Source of the DNA: Anaeromicropila populeti
GTDB lineage: Bacteria; Bacillota; Clostridia; Lachnospirales; Lachnospiraceae
NCBI RefSeq assembly: GCF_900112775.1
Contig: NZ_FOYZ01000009.1
Location: 1-64,000 of the forward strand
DNA length: 64,000 nucleotides
Direction: 5' to 3'
The stretch's first letter is position 1. Each line of letters starts with the position of its first letter. Both the position numbers and the translations under genes were made by a program. Below the pieces are notes generated by a model. That model was given only the letters and a program-made list of their open reading frames with translations. It was not told the origin of the DNA and did no database searches. Below are positions 36,314 to 44,480 of the stretch, piece by piece.

Positions 36314-36361
36314 AAATAAATGAAAAAAGACGCTATCAGCAGCTTCGCCAATAACGTCTTT
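36314..36361 (-). terminator. Promoter-proximal terminator/attenuator in the importer leader
   Basis: Read leftward, an 11-bp stem (arms plus 36326-36336 and 36351-36361, one G-U pair) with a 14-nt loop is followed by TTTTTT and further T-rich sequence. No minus-strand gene lies upstream of it, so it cannot be the terminator of another unit. It begins about 3-4 nt after the predicted transcription start (near 36364) and would give an RNA of about 50 nt unless bypassed. Confidence 0.7.
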
Positions 36362-36370
36362 GTTTCGCAT

Positions 36371-36399
36371 ATTGTAATTCATATTTCATTCTTTGTCAA
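36371..36399 (-). promoter_or_regulatory. sigmaA promoter of the ABC importer operon
   Basis: Minus-strand -35 TTGACA (36394-36399, perfect), 17-bp spacer, -10 TACAAT (36371-36376, 5 of 6). This near-consensus promoter lies 132 bp upstream of the binding-protein start codon. Confidence 0.75.
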
Positions 36400-36434
36400 C
36401 AGAAAATAAGAAAAAATATTTTTTGCCGTATGTT

Positions 36435-36444
36435 ATAACGCACA
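36435..36444 (+). repeat. Direct repeat ATAACGCACA, copy 1
   Basis: Identical 10-mer to 36508-36517, same orientation, 73 bp apart (about seven helical turns). This copy lies 36 bp upstream of the importer promoter -35 element. Confidence 0.55.
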
Positions 36445-36499
36445 TTATCTATTTATAATTATGTGAAAATGTTAAAAAATCAGTGTTTTATTTTTTATG

Positions 36500-36528
36500 T
36501 TGACAAAATAACGCACAAGTGTTACAGT
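36500..36528 (+). promoter_or_regulatory. sigmaA promoter of the aminotransferase operon
   Basis: -35 TTGACA (36500-36505), 17-bp spacer, -10 TACAGT (36523-36528, 4 of 6). The spacer contains copy 2 of the direct repeat. Confidence 0.65.
36508..36517 (+). repeat. Direct repeat ATAACGCACA, copy 2 (in promoter spacer)
   Basis: Identical to 36435-36444. Its position between the -35 and -10 elements would suit a repressor, for example the XRE-cupin regulator encoded in the same operon. Confidence 0.55.
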
Positions 36529-36558
36529 GTGATCAATTCAATTCACAATACCATCACA

Positions 36559-36603
36559 AACAAAGAGGTTTTGGCTGATGCCAGACAACTTTGTTATTTT
36601 TTT
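36559..36603 (+). terminator. Terminator-like hairpin in the aminotransferase leader
   Basis: Outer arms AACAAAG/CTTTGTT (36559-36565 and 36589-36595), a 3x3 internal loop and an inner TTTGGC-TGAT-GCCAGA hairpin are followed by A and seven T (36597-36603). It lies between the promoter (start near 36535) and the GGAGG site at 36611, so it should act as a leader attenuator of its own operon. Confidence 0.7.
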
Positions 36604-36624
36604 CTAAAAAGGAGGACTCTACCA

Positions 36625-37839
36625 ATGAAATTAAAAGATACTGGATTAAACAAAGAAGAACTAAAAGAACTTTCTGAAAAGTATATTATTGATACTTATG
36701 AACGTTTTGATTTTATTGCAGAAACGGCAAAAGATATGGAGCTTTTTGATGAAAGTGGAAATTCTTATTTAGATTTCTATGCTGGAATTGCCGTTAATAG
36801 TGCAGGAAATTGTAATGAAAAAGTTGTTGCAGCCGTAAAAGACCAGGTTAGTGATATTATGCATACTTTTAATTATCCCTACACCATCCCACAGGTACTG
36901 TTAGCCCGTTTGATTTGTGAAACCATCCAGATGGATAAAATCTTTTTTCAGAATACAGGAACAGAGGCAAACGAAGCTATGATTAAAATGGCACGTAAAT
37001 ATGGTGTGGAAACCTATGGTGCAGACAAATATCATATTGTTACAGCAAAGAAAAGTTTTCATGGCAGAACTTATGGTTCCTTGAGTGCTACAGGACAACC
37101 TGATAATGGCTGTCAGATTGGTTATAACCCTATACTCCCTGGCTTTTCTTACGCAGATTTTAATGACCTTTCTTCTTTTAAAGAAGCCTGCACAGAAAAC
37201 ACCATTGGGATTATGATTGAGCCTGTTCAGGGTGAGGGTGGCGTTCATCCTGCAACTATAGAATTTATGACTGGTTTACGAGCCTTCTGTGACGAAAAAG
37301 GAATTTTGCTTTTACTTGATGAAGTACAGACTGGCTGGTGCAGAACAGGTGAGATTATGGCATTTATGCATTATAATATTAAGCCTGATATTGTTTCAAT
37401 GGCAAAGGCAATGGGAGGTGGAATGCCAATTGGTGCCATTTGTGCAACAGAGCAGGTGGCAAAGGCATTTTCTACTGGTTCTCATGGAACAACCTATGGA
37501 GGAAACCCTGTATGCTGTGCTGCATCCTATGCTCAGATTACTGAACTTCTCCAACGGAAGCTTGCAGAAAATGCTAAGAATATGGGGGAATATTTTAAAG
37601 AACAGCTTACCACTCTGCCTAATGTCAAAGATGTGCGGGGAATGGGTCTGCTAGTAGGTGTAGAACTGGATAATGCTATAGCATTGGATGTTAAACATGC
37701 CTGCTTTGATAAAAAGCTTCTTGTTACAGCAATTGGAACGAAAATTATTCGTATGGTACCACCACTAATACTGACAAAAGAGGATTGCGACAAAGCTGTT
37801 TCTATATTAAGAGAAGCCATTGAAGAATCCATTAAATAA
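36625..37839 (+). CDS. Class III (acetylornithine/4-aminobutyrate-type) aminotransferase
   Basis: PLP enzyme of 404 aa that moves an omega-amino group from a substrate such as ornithine, acetylornithine, GABA or a similar compound to 2-oxoglutarate. Visible family motifs: TGTEANEAMIK near residue 111, EPVQGEGG (Glu199 region), LDEVQTGWCRTG with the PLP-contacting Asp232, and the PLP lysine Lys261 in SMAKAMGGG. Length and sequence are close to ArgD/AstC-type enzymes. The ATG at 36625 is chosen because GGAGG is 9 nt upstream; an in-frame start at 36463 would read through the promoter. It is first in an operon with an XRE-cupin regulator and an iron alcohol dehydrogenase, which suggests catabolism rather than arginine synthesis. 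Confidence 0.9.
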   Translation: MKLKDTGLNKEELKELSEKYIIDTYERFDFIAETAKDMELFDESGNSYLDFYAGIAVNSAGNCNEKVVAAVKDQVSDIMHTFNYPYTIPQVLLARLICETIQMDKIFFQNTGTEANEAMIKMARKYGVETYGADKYHIVTAKKSFHGRTYGSLSATGQPDNGCQIGYNPILPGFSYADFNDLSSFKEACTENTIGIMIEPVQGEGGVHPATIEFMTGLRAFCDEKGILLLLDEVQTGWCRTGEIMAFMHYNIKPDIVSMAKAMGGGMPIGAICATEQVAKAFSTGSHGTTYGGNPVCCAASYAQITELLQRKLAENAKNMGEYFKEQLTTLPNVKDVRGMGLLVGVELDNAIALDVKHACFDKKLLVTAIGTKIIRMVPPLILTKEDCDKAVSILREAIEESIK

Positions 37840-37879
37840 ATCAGCTCTGACAGAATGCCGCAGAGAAGGAGGAATCCTT

Positions 37880-38446
37880 ATGGATATATTAAACCAAAAT
37901 GTTGCCCTTAATTTGAAAAGAATCCGAAAGGCAAAGAACATGAGCCTGGATGATGTTGCAGAGCAGACTGGAATCAGTAAAAGCATGCTGGGACAGATTG
38001 AAAGAGAGCAGTCCAATCCCACCGTAGCTGTTCTTGGAAAAATCGTCAGTGGACTACGTGTTGATTTTATGGATTTACTGAATCCACCACCTCATGAAAC
38101 GTATATTATAAAAGGAGACGGATTCTCTCCTTCCCGTGAACTGAAGAATCAGTACAAAGTATACAGCTACTTTCCCTATGAAAATGACAGAAATTTTGAA
38201 ATCTACAAAATTGTAATTTATCCAAGCGGACAATATGAAACGGAAGCTCACGGTGAGCAGACCTTTGAATACCTGATAATAAATGAAGGAGAACTAACAC
38301 TGAAGGTATCCGATGATGAACTTCACATACTTAAACAGGGCGATGGCATCCGCTTTCGTACAGACCGGCCTCATAGCTATACTAATAATGGGACGGAAGT
38401 ACTCTCGTTTGACATCGTGTTTACCTGGGACAAAAAAGGAGTCTGA
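37880..38446 (+). CDS. XRE-family regulator with C-terminal cupin domain
   Basis: The 188-aa product has an N-terminal Cro/CI helix-turn-helix (SLDDVAEQTGISKSMLGQIE, about residues 23-42) and a C-terminal single cupin domain (VIYPSGQYETEAHG, then RPHSYTN). This architecture is that of PuuR-like and related amino-acid or polyamine catabolism regulators, where the cupin senses a small molecule. AAGGAGG lies 7 nt before the ATG at 37880, 40 bp after the aminotransferase. It probably regulates its own operon and perhaps the divergent importer. Confidence 0.9.
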   Translation: MDILNQNVALNLKRIRKAKNMSLDDVAEQTGISKSMLGQIEREQSNPTVAVLGKIVSGLRVDFMDLLNPPPHETYIIKGDGFSPSRELKNQYKVYSYFPYENDRNFEIYKIVIYPSGQYETEAHGEQTFEYLIINEGELTLKVSDDELHILKQGDGIRFRTDRPHSYTNNGTEVLSFDIVFTWDKKGV

Positions 38447-38448
38447 CT

Positions 38449-39597
38449 ATGAACGATTTTAATTTTAAAGTACCTCAAGATATTATTTTTGGAAAAGGAT
38501 GTATTCAAAAATTACCCGAACTGCTGCAAAAAGAAAACGTCAGTAAAGTTCTTGTAATTTCTGGACCACACTTAAACAAAATTGGATCTGTAGATAACAT
38601 AATGACCTTATTACAAGAACATTCCATTGCTGCCGAAAAATTTATTGACGTTGAAGCTAATCCATCTGTTGAAACGGTAGAAAAAGCTGCTACGCTATAT
38701 AAGGAATCTGGTTCCGACGCAATTATTGCATTTGGTGGCGGAAGTCCAATGGATGTTGCTAAAGCAGTTGGTGTTATTTCTCAATATGGAGGAACAATAA
38801 ACGACTATGAAGGTGCTCATCTTGTTCCTGGCAAAATACCAACTATTGTTGCTATCCCTACAACTGCTGGAACAGGAAGTGAAGTTACTGCTTTTTCTGT
38901 TATTACCGATCATCAAAGAAATTACAAACTTACTGTTTTTAGTTATGAATTAATTCCTGCCTATGCTTTATTAGATCCAGACCTTATTGTAACTCTCCCT
39001 GCTTCGATTGCCGCAGCAACTGGAATGGATGCTTTAGTACATGCGCTGGAATCTTACTTATCAAAGGCTGCCTCTCCCTTTACTGAAGCACTTGCCCTAA
39101 AAGCATTAAAAATGATTGGTCAAAACATTCGTGCCTTTGTAGCTGACAGGACTAATGAAACGGCCGCTAGTGAAATGCTGACTGGCAGTATGCTGGCTGG
39201 AATTGCCTTTGCATGGTCTCGATTAGGCAATGTCCATGCCATGGCACATCCTGTTAGTGGTTACTTTAATGTTTCTCATGGCGTGGCAAATGCCATTTTG
39301 CTTCCTGTAGTTTTAGAATACAATGCATTAGCTGATAGTGGCAAATACAAAGAAATCTATAACTGCATTAAAATCAGCAGAGAACCTGTTCAAGTTTTCA
39401 GACCTTCTCTACTTGTTTCAGAAATACGTCAGCTGAATGAAGACTTAGGAATCCCCAAAAATTTATCAGCAGTTGGTGTTACAGCTGACAAAATTCCTGA
39501 TATGGCAAAGGATGCCATGAAAAGTGGTAATATCCTTGTCAATCCAAGACAAAGCACTTTCGAAGATATCAAACTTCTTTTTCAAAAAGCACTTTAA
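38449..39597 (+). CDS. Iron-containing alcohol dehydrogenase
   Basis: The 382-aa group III dehydrogenase has a nucleotide-binding GGGSPMD at residues 96-102 and metal ligands at Asp194, His198, His263 and His277, the same spacing as in FucO-type enzymes. Members reduce aldehydes or semialdehydes with NADH, including 4-hydroxybutyrate dehydrogenases. It starts 2 bp after the regulator stop codon. Paired with an omega-aminotransferase it could reduce the semialdehyde product to a hydroxy acid. That pathway is an inference from context. Confidence 0.9.
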   Translation: MNDFNFKVPQDIIFGKGCIQKLPELLQKENVSKVLVISGPHLNKIGSVDNIMTLLQEHSIAAEKFIDVEANPSVETVEKAATLYKESGSDAIIAFGGGSPMDVAKAVGVISQYGGTINDYEGAHLVPGKIPTIVAIPTTAGTGSEVTAFSVITDHQRNYKLTVFSYELIPAYALLDPDLIVTLPASIAAATGMDALVHALESYLSKAASPFTEALALKALKMIGQNIRAFVADRTNETAASEMLTGSMLAGIAFAWSRLGNVHAMAHPVSGYFNVSHGVANAILLPVVLEYNALADSGKYKEIYNCIKISREPVQVFRPSLLVSEIRQLNEDLGIPKNLSAVGVTADKIPDMAKDAMKSGNILVNPRQSTFEDIKLLFQKAL

Positions 39598-39600
39598 GCA

Positions 39601-39644
39601 AAATTTTGCCCCAACTAGATTTCGTTTCTAATTGGGGCATTTTG
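39601..39644. terminator. Bidirectional terminator between dehydrogenase and beta-glucosidase
   Basis: GCCCCAA/TTGGGGC arms (39608-39614 and 39632-39638) extend inward by TAGA/TCTA and outward through A/T runs on both sides. It fits the ends of two convergent genes, with stop codons at 39597 and 39645. Confidence 0.8.
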
Positions 39645-41006
39645 TTAAAGCTGTTCTCCATTTGTTAGTATTATATTTTTATACCAGTAGGCAGAGCTTT
39701 TCGGTGTCCGCTTCTGCGTTTCATAATCTACATGTACTAATCCAAATCGTTCGTTATATCCTTCTGCCCACTCAAAATTATCCATAAATGACCAGTGCAT
39801 GTATCCCATAATATCCACACCGTCCGCAGCGGCACGTTTCAATTCTTTTAAATACCGATGTAAAAAGTCAATTCTCTGGGGATCCTTTACTTCGCCATTC
39901 AAATCCACCCAGTCTGTATTGGATAAACCATTTTCTGTAACCAATAACGGAAGCTGATACTTTTCGTATAAAGCCTTTGGAATATAATACATGCCTTCTG
40001 GAGTGATTTCCCAATCGAAAGCTGTATGAGGATGTCCCACTGCATGAGGGATATGAACAAATGGCTTTCCTTCTGAATCATAACCCGCAACTGTTTCGCT
40101 CCTGTAGAAATTAAATCCAAAAAAATCAAGGGGCTGTTTCGCAATACTGATATCAAAATTTTCGATTCCAGGCAGCCACTTTTCTGCAATTTTTAATCCA
40201 TCCTCTGGATATTTGCCATAAAAAATCGGTTCATTCCACCACGGCTCACTAAAAAAGAGGCTGTCCTCCTTGCAGGAAAAGAATTGTTGTTTTGCCAGTT
40301 CAATATCTTCTGGCTTGTTTGAAGCTGGCATAATATAGTATAAAACAGGGGCATATCCTACCTTGGTCTGCTTTTTTGAATAGCTGCGAATAGTCTGGAC
40401 TGCTTTTCCATGAGAAAGCAGCATATTATGAATCACTCTCAGAACATAACTGTTATCCATTTGCAGACCAGGAGCGTGAGCACCAATTTGATATCCTAAA
40501 CCCGAAAAACATTGTGGTTCATTTAAAGTCATCCAGTTAGTGACTCTGTCTGACAAACGTTCCACTACAACTCTCGTATACTCTTGAAACCAATCTGAAC
40601 TGTCTGGATTTAAAAATCCTCCCCTTAAAAATAATTCATTTGGGTAATCCCAGTGGAACAATGTAACAAATGGTTCAATCCCTTGTGCAAGAAGTTCATC
40701 CACCAGGCGGTCGTAAAAATCCAGTCCTTTCTCATTTATTTTGCCAGTTCCACTTGGTAATACTCTTGGCCAGCTAATAGAAAAACGGTATGCCTGCATA
40801 GAAAGTTCCTTCATCAAAGCTACGTCTTCTTTATAACGGTGATAATGATCACAAGCAATATCTCCTGTATGACCTCCCTTTACAAAACCTGGCTTATGGG
40901 AGCAGACATCCCAAACGGATAATCCCTTTCCATCTTCCAAATGCGCCCCTTCTATCTGATATGCAGCAGTAGCTGCCCCCCACATAAAATCTTTTTTAAA
41001 ACTCAT
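39645..41006 (-). CDS. Glycoside hydrolase family 1 beta-glucosidase
   Basis: Cytoplasmic retaining beta-glycosidase of 453 aa. The catalytic acid/base Glu163 is in TLNEPQ and the nucleophile Glu358 in VTENG. The N-terminal FMWGAATAAYQIEGA is a family signature. Sequence features favour a non-phosphorylated beta-glucoside substrate (BglA/BglB-like) over 6-phospho-glycosides, but this is not certain. The ATG at 41006 is supported by AAGG 5-8 nt upstream. It appears to be a single-gene unit without an adjacent transporter. Confidence 0.93.
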   Translation of the reverse strand: MSFKKDFMWGAATAAYQIEGAHLEDGKGLSVWDVCSHKPGFVKGGHTGDIACDHYHRYKEDVALMKELSMQAYRFSISWPRVLPSGTGKINEKGLDFYDRLVDELLAQGIEPFVTLFHWDYPNELFLRGGFLNPDSSDWFQEYTRVVVERLSDRVTNWMTLNEPQCFSGLGYQIGAHAPGLQMDNSYVLRVIHNMLLSHGKAVQTIRSYSKKQTKVGYAPVLYYIMPASNKPEDIELAKQQFFSCKEDSLFFSEPWWNEPIFYGKYPEDGLKIAEKWLPGIENFDISIAKQPLDFFGFNFYRSETVAGYDSEGKPFVHIPHAVGHPHTAFDWEITPEGMYYIPKALYEKYQLPLLVTENGLSNTDWVDLNGEVKDPQRIDFLHRYLKELKRAAADGVDIMGYMHWSFMDNFEWAEGYNERFGLVHVDYETQKRTPKSSAYWYKNIILTNGEQL

Positions 41007-41107
41007 AGAATCCTTCCCTTCTTTCAATATTTCTTTTCATCCAGTTTACTAAAAAATTACTCGTATCACAATGTTCAAAATCCTCTTTTGCAATGTAGAA
41101 AATTATC

Positions 41108-41136
41108 TTGTTTTTTAAAATTGTTTGTATTACAAT
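41108..41136 (+). promoter_or_regulatory. sigmaA promoter of pyrBI
   Basis: -35 TTGTTT (41108-41113), 17-bp spacer, -10 TACAAT (41131-41136). An 8-bp perfect AT-rich hairpin, TAATTAGT/ACTAATTA (41149-41170), begins about 6 nt after the predicted start. No PyrR-binding loop or U-run terminator is evident. Confidence 0.55.
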
Positions 41137-41201
41137 TAGTATGCACAATAATTAGTCTGATTACTAATTAGAAATTATTTCATAAGAGTACGGAGGTATT
41201 T

Positions 41202-42125
41202 ATGAAGCATATAATAAGCCCTCTTGATTTGTCTGTTGCAGAACTTTCTGATGTACTAGAATTAGCACAGGAAATCATTAAGGAACCCAAAAAGTATAGT
41301 AATGTTTGTAATGGAAAAAAATTGGCAACTTTATTTTATGAACCAAGTACTAGAACCCGATTAAGTTTTGAAGCTGCAATGCTTAATCTTGGGGGTAGTG
41401 TTCTTGGTTTTTCTTCTGCCGATTCAAGTTCTGCGGCAAAAGGAGAAAGTGTTGCTGATACAATTCGAGTTATCTCCAGCTATGCAGACATTTGCGCAAT
41501 GCGTCACCCAAAAGAAGGAGCACCTTATGTTGCCGCTGAGTATTCTACAATACCTGTAATTAATGCTGGTGATGGCGGACACAATCATCCTACCCAGACA
41601 CTGACTGATTTGCTTACAATTAAAACTTTAAAAGGCAGATTGGAACATTTAACCATTGGATTTTGTGGAGATCTGAAATTTGGTCGAACTGTACATTCAC
41701 TAATTAATGCCATGGTGCGTTATCCAAATGTGAAATTCGTACTCATATCCCCTTTAGAATTAAGAATACCAGAATACCTTCGTGAAGAGGTATTAATTGA
41801 AAATAAAATACCATATAAAGAAGTTCAAAAATTAGAGGAAGTGTTGCCAGAATTGGATCTGTTGTATATGACAAGGGTTCAAAAGGAACGCTTTTTTAAT
41901 GAGGAAGATTATATTCGTTTAAAGGACAGTTATATTTTAGACATGAAAAAAATGGCATATGCAAAACAGGATATGTTAGTTTTGCATCCTTTACCAAGAG
42001 TCAATGAAATTTCTACAGAAGTAGATAATGATCCTCGCGCTGTCTATTTTAAACAGGCAGAATTTGGAGTTTATGTAAGAATGGCATTAATTATGATGCT
42101 TTTGGAGGTGCATACAACATGTTAA
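41202..42125 (+). CDS. pyrB: Aspartate carbamoyltransferase, catalytic chain
   Basis: First committed step of pyrimidine synthesis, condensing carbamoyl phosphate and aspartate. The 307-aa product has the carbamoyl-phosphate loop STRTRLSFE (about residues 50-58), the HPKEG loop, [12 protein letters not shown] (about 125-136) and the aspartate-site HPLPRVNEI near residue 263. It is followed by, and overlaps by 7 bp, the regulatory chain gene. CGGAGG precedes the ATG. No other pyr gene is nearby. Confidence 0.98.
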   Translation: MKHIISPLDLSVAELSDVLELAQEIIKEPKKYSNVCNGKKLATLFYEPSTRTRLSFEAAMLNLGGSVLGFSSADSSSAAKGESVADTIRVISSYADICAMRHPKEGAPYVAAEYSTIPVINAGDGGHNHPTQTLTDLLTIKTLKGRLEHLTIGFCGDLKFGRTVHSLINAMVRYPNVKFVLISPLELRIPEYLREEVLIENKIPYKEVQKLEEVLPELDLLYMTRVQKERFFNEEDYIRLKDSYILDMKKMAYAKQDMLVLHPLPRVNEISTEVDNDPRAVYFKQAEFGVYVRMALIMMLLEVHTTC

Positions 42126-42544
42126 ATATTAGCGGACTAAGCCATGGTATTGTAATCGATCACATTAAAGCTGGTGGTGCAATGGAAATCTATCACTATC
42201 TGAATCTGGAAAGATTAGATTGCCCTGTTGCCATTATAAAAAACGCCAAAAGTAACCTAACTGGCAAAAAAGATATTATTAAAATTGAAGGCAGTATTGA
42301 AATGGATTTGGATATGTTGGGCGTTTTAGATCATAATATTACAATCAACATTATTGAAGATGGAAAAATCACAAAAAAACGCCACCTTCAACTTCCACAA
42401 ACAGTAACTAATATTATTAAGTGTAAAAACCCAAGATGTATTACATCGGTTGAACAGGAACTGCCTCATAAGTTTAAATTAACAAATCCTGAAAAGGGAA
42501 TTTACCGTTGTGCTTACTGTGAGCAAAAATTTAGAGAGAATTAG
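42119..42544 (+). CDS. pyrI: Aspartate carbamoyltransferase, regulatory chain
   Basis: Allosteric subunit that binds nucleotides and forms the holoenzyme with PyrB. The 141-aa product has an N-terminal nucleotide-binding domain ([12 protein letters not shown]) and a C-terminal zinc domain with four cysteines in two pairs (CKNPRC and CAYC). The start overlaps the pyrB end (ATG at 42119), so translation is probably coupled. It is slightly shorter than the E. coli chain (153 aa), as in other Clostridia. Confidence 0.96.
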   Translation: MLNISGLSHGIVIDHIKAGGAMEIYHYLNLERLDCPVAIIKNAKSNLTGKKDIIKIEGSIEMDLDMLGVLDHNITINIIEDGKITKKRHLQLPQTVTNIIKCKNPRCITSVEQELPHKFKLTNPEKGIYRCAYCEQKFREN

Positions 42545-42556
42545 AGTGTGATTTTT

Positions 42557-43897
42557 ATGGAACAGAATATGATCGAGGGAAGAGCTGCTAAATCCTTATT
42601 TCTTTTTGCACTGCCCATGGTTATTGGAAACTTATTTCAACAATTATATAACTTAATTGATTCTATGGTAGTTGGTAATTATGTAGGCGGAGATGCACTG
42701 GCAGCAGTTGGTGCCTCCTTCTCCATTACCTTACTTTTTATTGCCATTGCAACTGGTTCAGGAATCGGTTGTTCTGTAGTAATTTCACAATACTTTGGTG
42801 CAAAACAGTTCGGAAGAATGAAAACAGCTATCTTTACAGCAATTCTTTCTATTTCTGCTTTAAGTCTTGTACTAATGATATTTGGTCTTGTAATCAGTCA
42901 GCCTCTATTAGAACTAATGGGAACGCCAGATAATGTATTAACAGAAGCAGTATTATATTTGAATATATACTTCTGGGGGTTGTTTTTTCTTTTTTTATAT
43001 AACATCCTAAACTCCATATATAATGCGATGGGTGAATCCCGGCTTCCATTGTTTTTTCTCTTTCTTTCCTCTTTATTAAATATTGGACTGGATTTGTACT
43101 TTGTCATATATCTCAAAATGGGAGTTGGAGGGGTTGCATTTGCAACATTGATTTCCCAGGGAATCTCTGCATGCTTTAGTTTTTTCTTTTTAATGCTTCG
43201 CTTAAAAAGAATTCCTACAGAAGAAAAATTTGTTTTGTTTGACTTTGCAGCTTTATTCCGTATGAATAAGGTAGCTGTTCCCTCCATTATCCAGCAATCT
43301 ATTGTATCCTTTGGATTCTTACTTGTGCAATCTATTATTAACCGCTATGGTTCTTCTGTGATGACTGGATACACTGCGGCAACAAAAATTGATTCTATCT
43401 GTATTATGCCAATGATCAGTGTTGGAAATGCTGTATCAACCTTTGTGGCTCAGAATATTGGTGCCAGAAAACCGGAACGAATCAAAAAGGGCTATCATGC
43501 CGGATTATGGATGATTGCTGGAATCAGTCTGACCATAACCTTTATTATTTTTCTATTTGGAGAACAGTTTATTAATGCATTTTTAAATAAGAAAGAAGCG
43601 AATGTTCTTGCTCTTTACACCGGAACAGAATATTTAAAAGTTGTTTCTCTTTTCTATATTGTAATGGGATTCATGAATGTTTCCAACGGCATTTTAAGAG
43701 GCTCTGGTGACGTAAATGTATTTATGATATGTACACTTAGCAATTTTAGTACAAGGGTCATTCTTGCTTTTATTTTATCTGGTTTCATAGAAGAAAAGGC
43801 AGTTTGGTGGTCTATTCCCATTGGCTGGAGCATTGGTCTTATCATTGCCTATTTACGCTATCGAAGCGGAAGATGGAAGGAAAAAGCTCTAATTTGA
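42557..43897 (+). CDS. MATE family efflux transporter
   Basis: The 446-aa polytopic membrane protein has about twelve helices in two MATE repeats. The N-terminal LPMVIGNLFQQLYNLIDSMVVG and the matching second-half sequence VPSIIQQSIVSFGFLLVQ show this. Such proteins export drugs or cationic metabolites using sodium or proton gradients. The start is uncertain: GTG at 42548 or ATG at 42557 or 42569, none with a strong ribosome binding site. It begins only 12 bp after pyrI, so it probably depends on coupling to it. Confidence 0.92.
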   Translation: MEQNMIEGRAAKSLFLFALPMVIGNLFQQLYNLIDSMVVGNYVGGDALAAVGASFSITLLFIAIATGSGIGCSVVISQYFGAKQFGRMKTAIFTAILSISALSLVLMIFGLVISQPLLELMGTPDNVLTEAVLYLNIYFWGLFFLFLYNILNSIYNAMGESRLPLFFLFLSSLLNIGLDLYFVIYLKMGVGGVAFATLISQGISACFSFFFLMLRLKRIPTEEKFVLFDFAALFRMNKVAVPSIIQQSIVSFGFLLVQSIINRYGSSVMTGYTAATKIDSICIMPMISVGNAVSTFVAQNIGARKPERIKKGYHAGLWMIAGISLTITFIIFLFGEQFINAFLNKKEANVLALYTGTEYLKVVSLFYIVMGFMNVSNGILRGSGDVNVFMICTLSNFSTRVILAFILSGFIEEKAVWWSIPIGWSIGLIIAYLRYRSGRWKEKALI

Positions 43898-43906
43898 CAG
43901 CATTGA

Positions 43907-43954
43907 AAAAGCAGTAACGATTTCATTATTTTCTGAAATGGTTACTGCTTTTTT
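43907..43954. terminator. Bidirectional terminator between MATE and ferritin-like genes
   Basis: Arms AAAAGCAGTAAC/GTTACTGCTTTT (43907-43918 and 43941-43952) have inner pairing (ATTTCA/TGAAAT), with T-runs on the right and A-runs on the left. It serves the convergent ends of both units. Confidence 0.88.
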
Positions 43955-43958
43955 ACTT

Positions 43959-44393
43959 TTAAAGATATACTCTTAAATCCTTCATTAATGATTCTTCTAC
44001 CTTAACAATAGAATCAACCAATTTTTTCACTTCTTGTTCAGCAGATGCATATTGGTTTAGATATCTGTAAATTGATTTAATTCCCATATTACAGCCATCC
44101 ATCATAATCTCAGCAACTTCCTGATCCGATTGATTCTGTAGCATCTTCATATTGATTTTCATCCACGACATTGCCTTTGCCACAGGATTAGGCTCCTTAT
44201 CTTCATCGTCGTAACGTAACAAAAGTTCGTGGGTCTGGTCACCAATTTTCTTATGCTCCTCACAATTTTCCTGCAAAAGCTTTTTGAAATCAGCATTCTG
44301 TACATGATCCATCACTTCGTCAAAAGAAGCTACCGCCATCTTTACACCTGCATTGCATTCTTTCAATAATTTTATTGTATCATCATTTGGCAT
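43959..44393 (-). CDS. Small helical protein, ferritin-like/DUF2383-type bundle
   Basis: The roughly 144-aa soluble protein is predicted to be almost entirely helical, with Glu, His and Asp residues spaced along the helices (for example EEHKKIGDQTHELLL). It resembles small ferritin-like four-helix bundles of unknown function. I cannot confirm a metal site. The ATG at 44393 is chosen because AAGGAG lies 7 nt upstream; the longer frame has no such support. It is 87 bp downstream of fhs on the same strand and probably co-transcribed with it. Confidence 0.6.
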   Translation of the reverse strand: MPNDDTIKLLKECNAGVKMAVASFDEVMDHVQNADFKKLLQENCEEHKKIGDQTHELLLRYDDEDKEPNPVAKAMSWMKINMKMLQNQSDQEVAEIMMDGCNMGIKSIYRYLNQYASAEQEVKKLVDSIVKVEESLMKDLRVYL

Positions 44394-44480
44394 ATTTTCA
44401 CTCCTTCCATTTGCAATTGAGAATACATGGCTCTCAACAGATATCGTTACCTGCTTCCTGAAAAATATGCACAAAGACAA

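Larger units (their letters stand above)
36240..36624. promoter_or_regulatory. Divergent regulatory region (385 bp) between importer and aminotransferase operons
   Basis: No gene is seen here. The region contains a promoter on each strand, a hairpin with a T-run in each leader, and two 10-bp direct repeats (each described separately). It should control the importer (leftward) and the aminotransferase-regulator-dehydrogenase operon (rightward) together. Confidence 0.75.

Noticed and set aside
41137-41201. PyrR- or UTP-dependent attenuator in the pyrB leader
   Set aside because: The leader is about 60 nt with only an 8-bp AT-rich hairpin, no U-run terminator after it and no recognisable PyrR loop.
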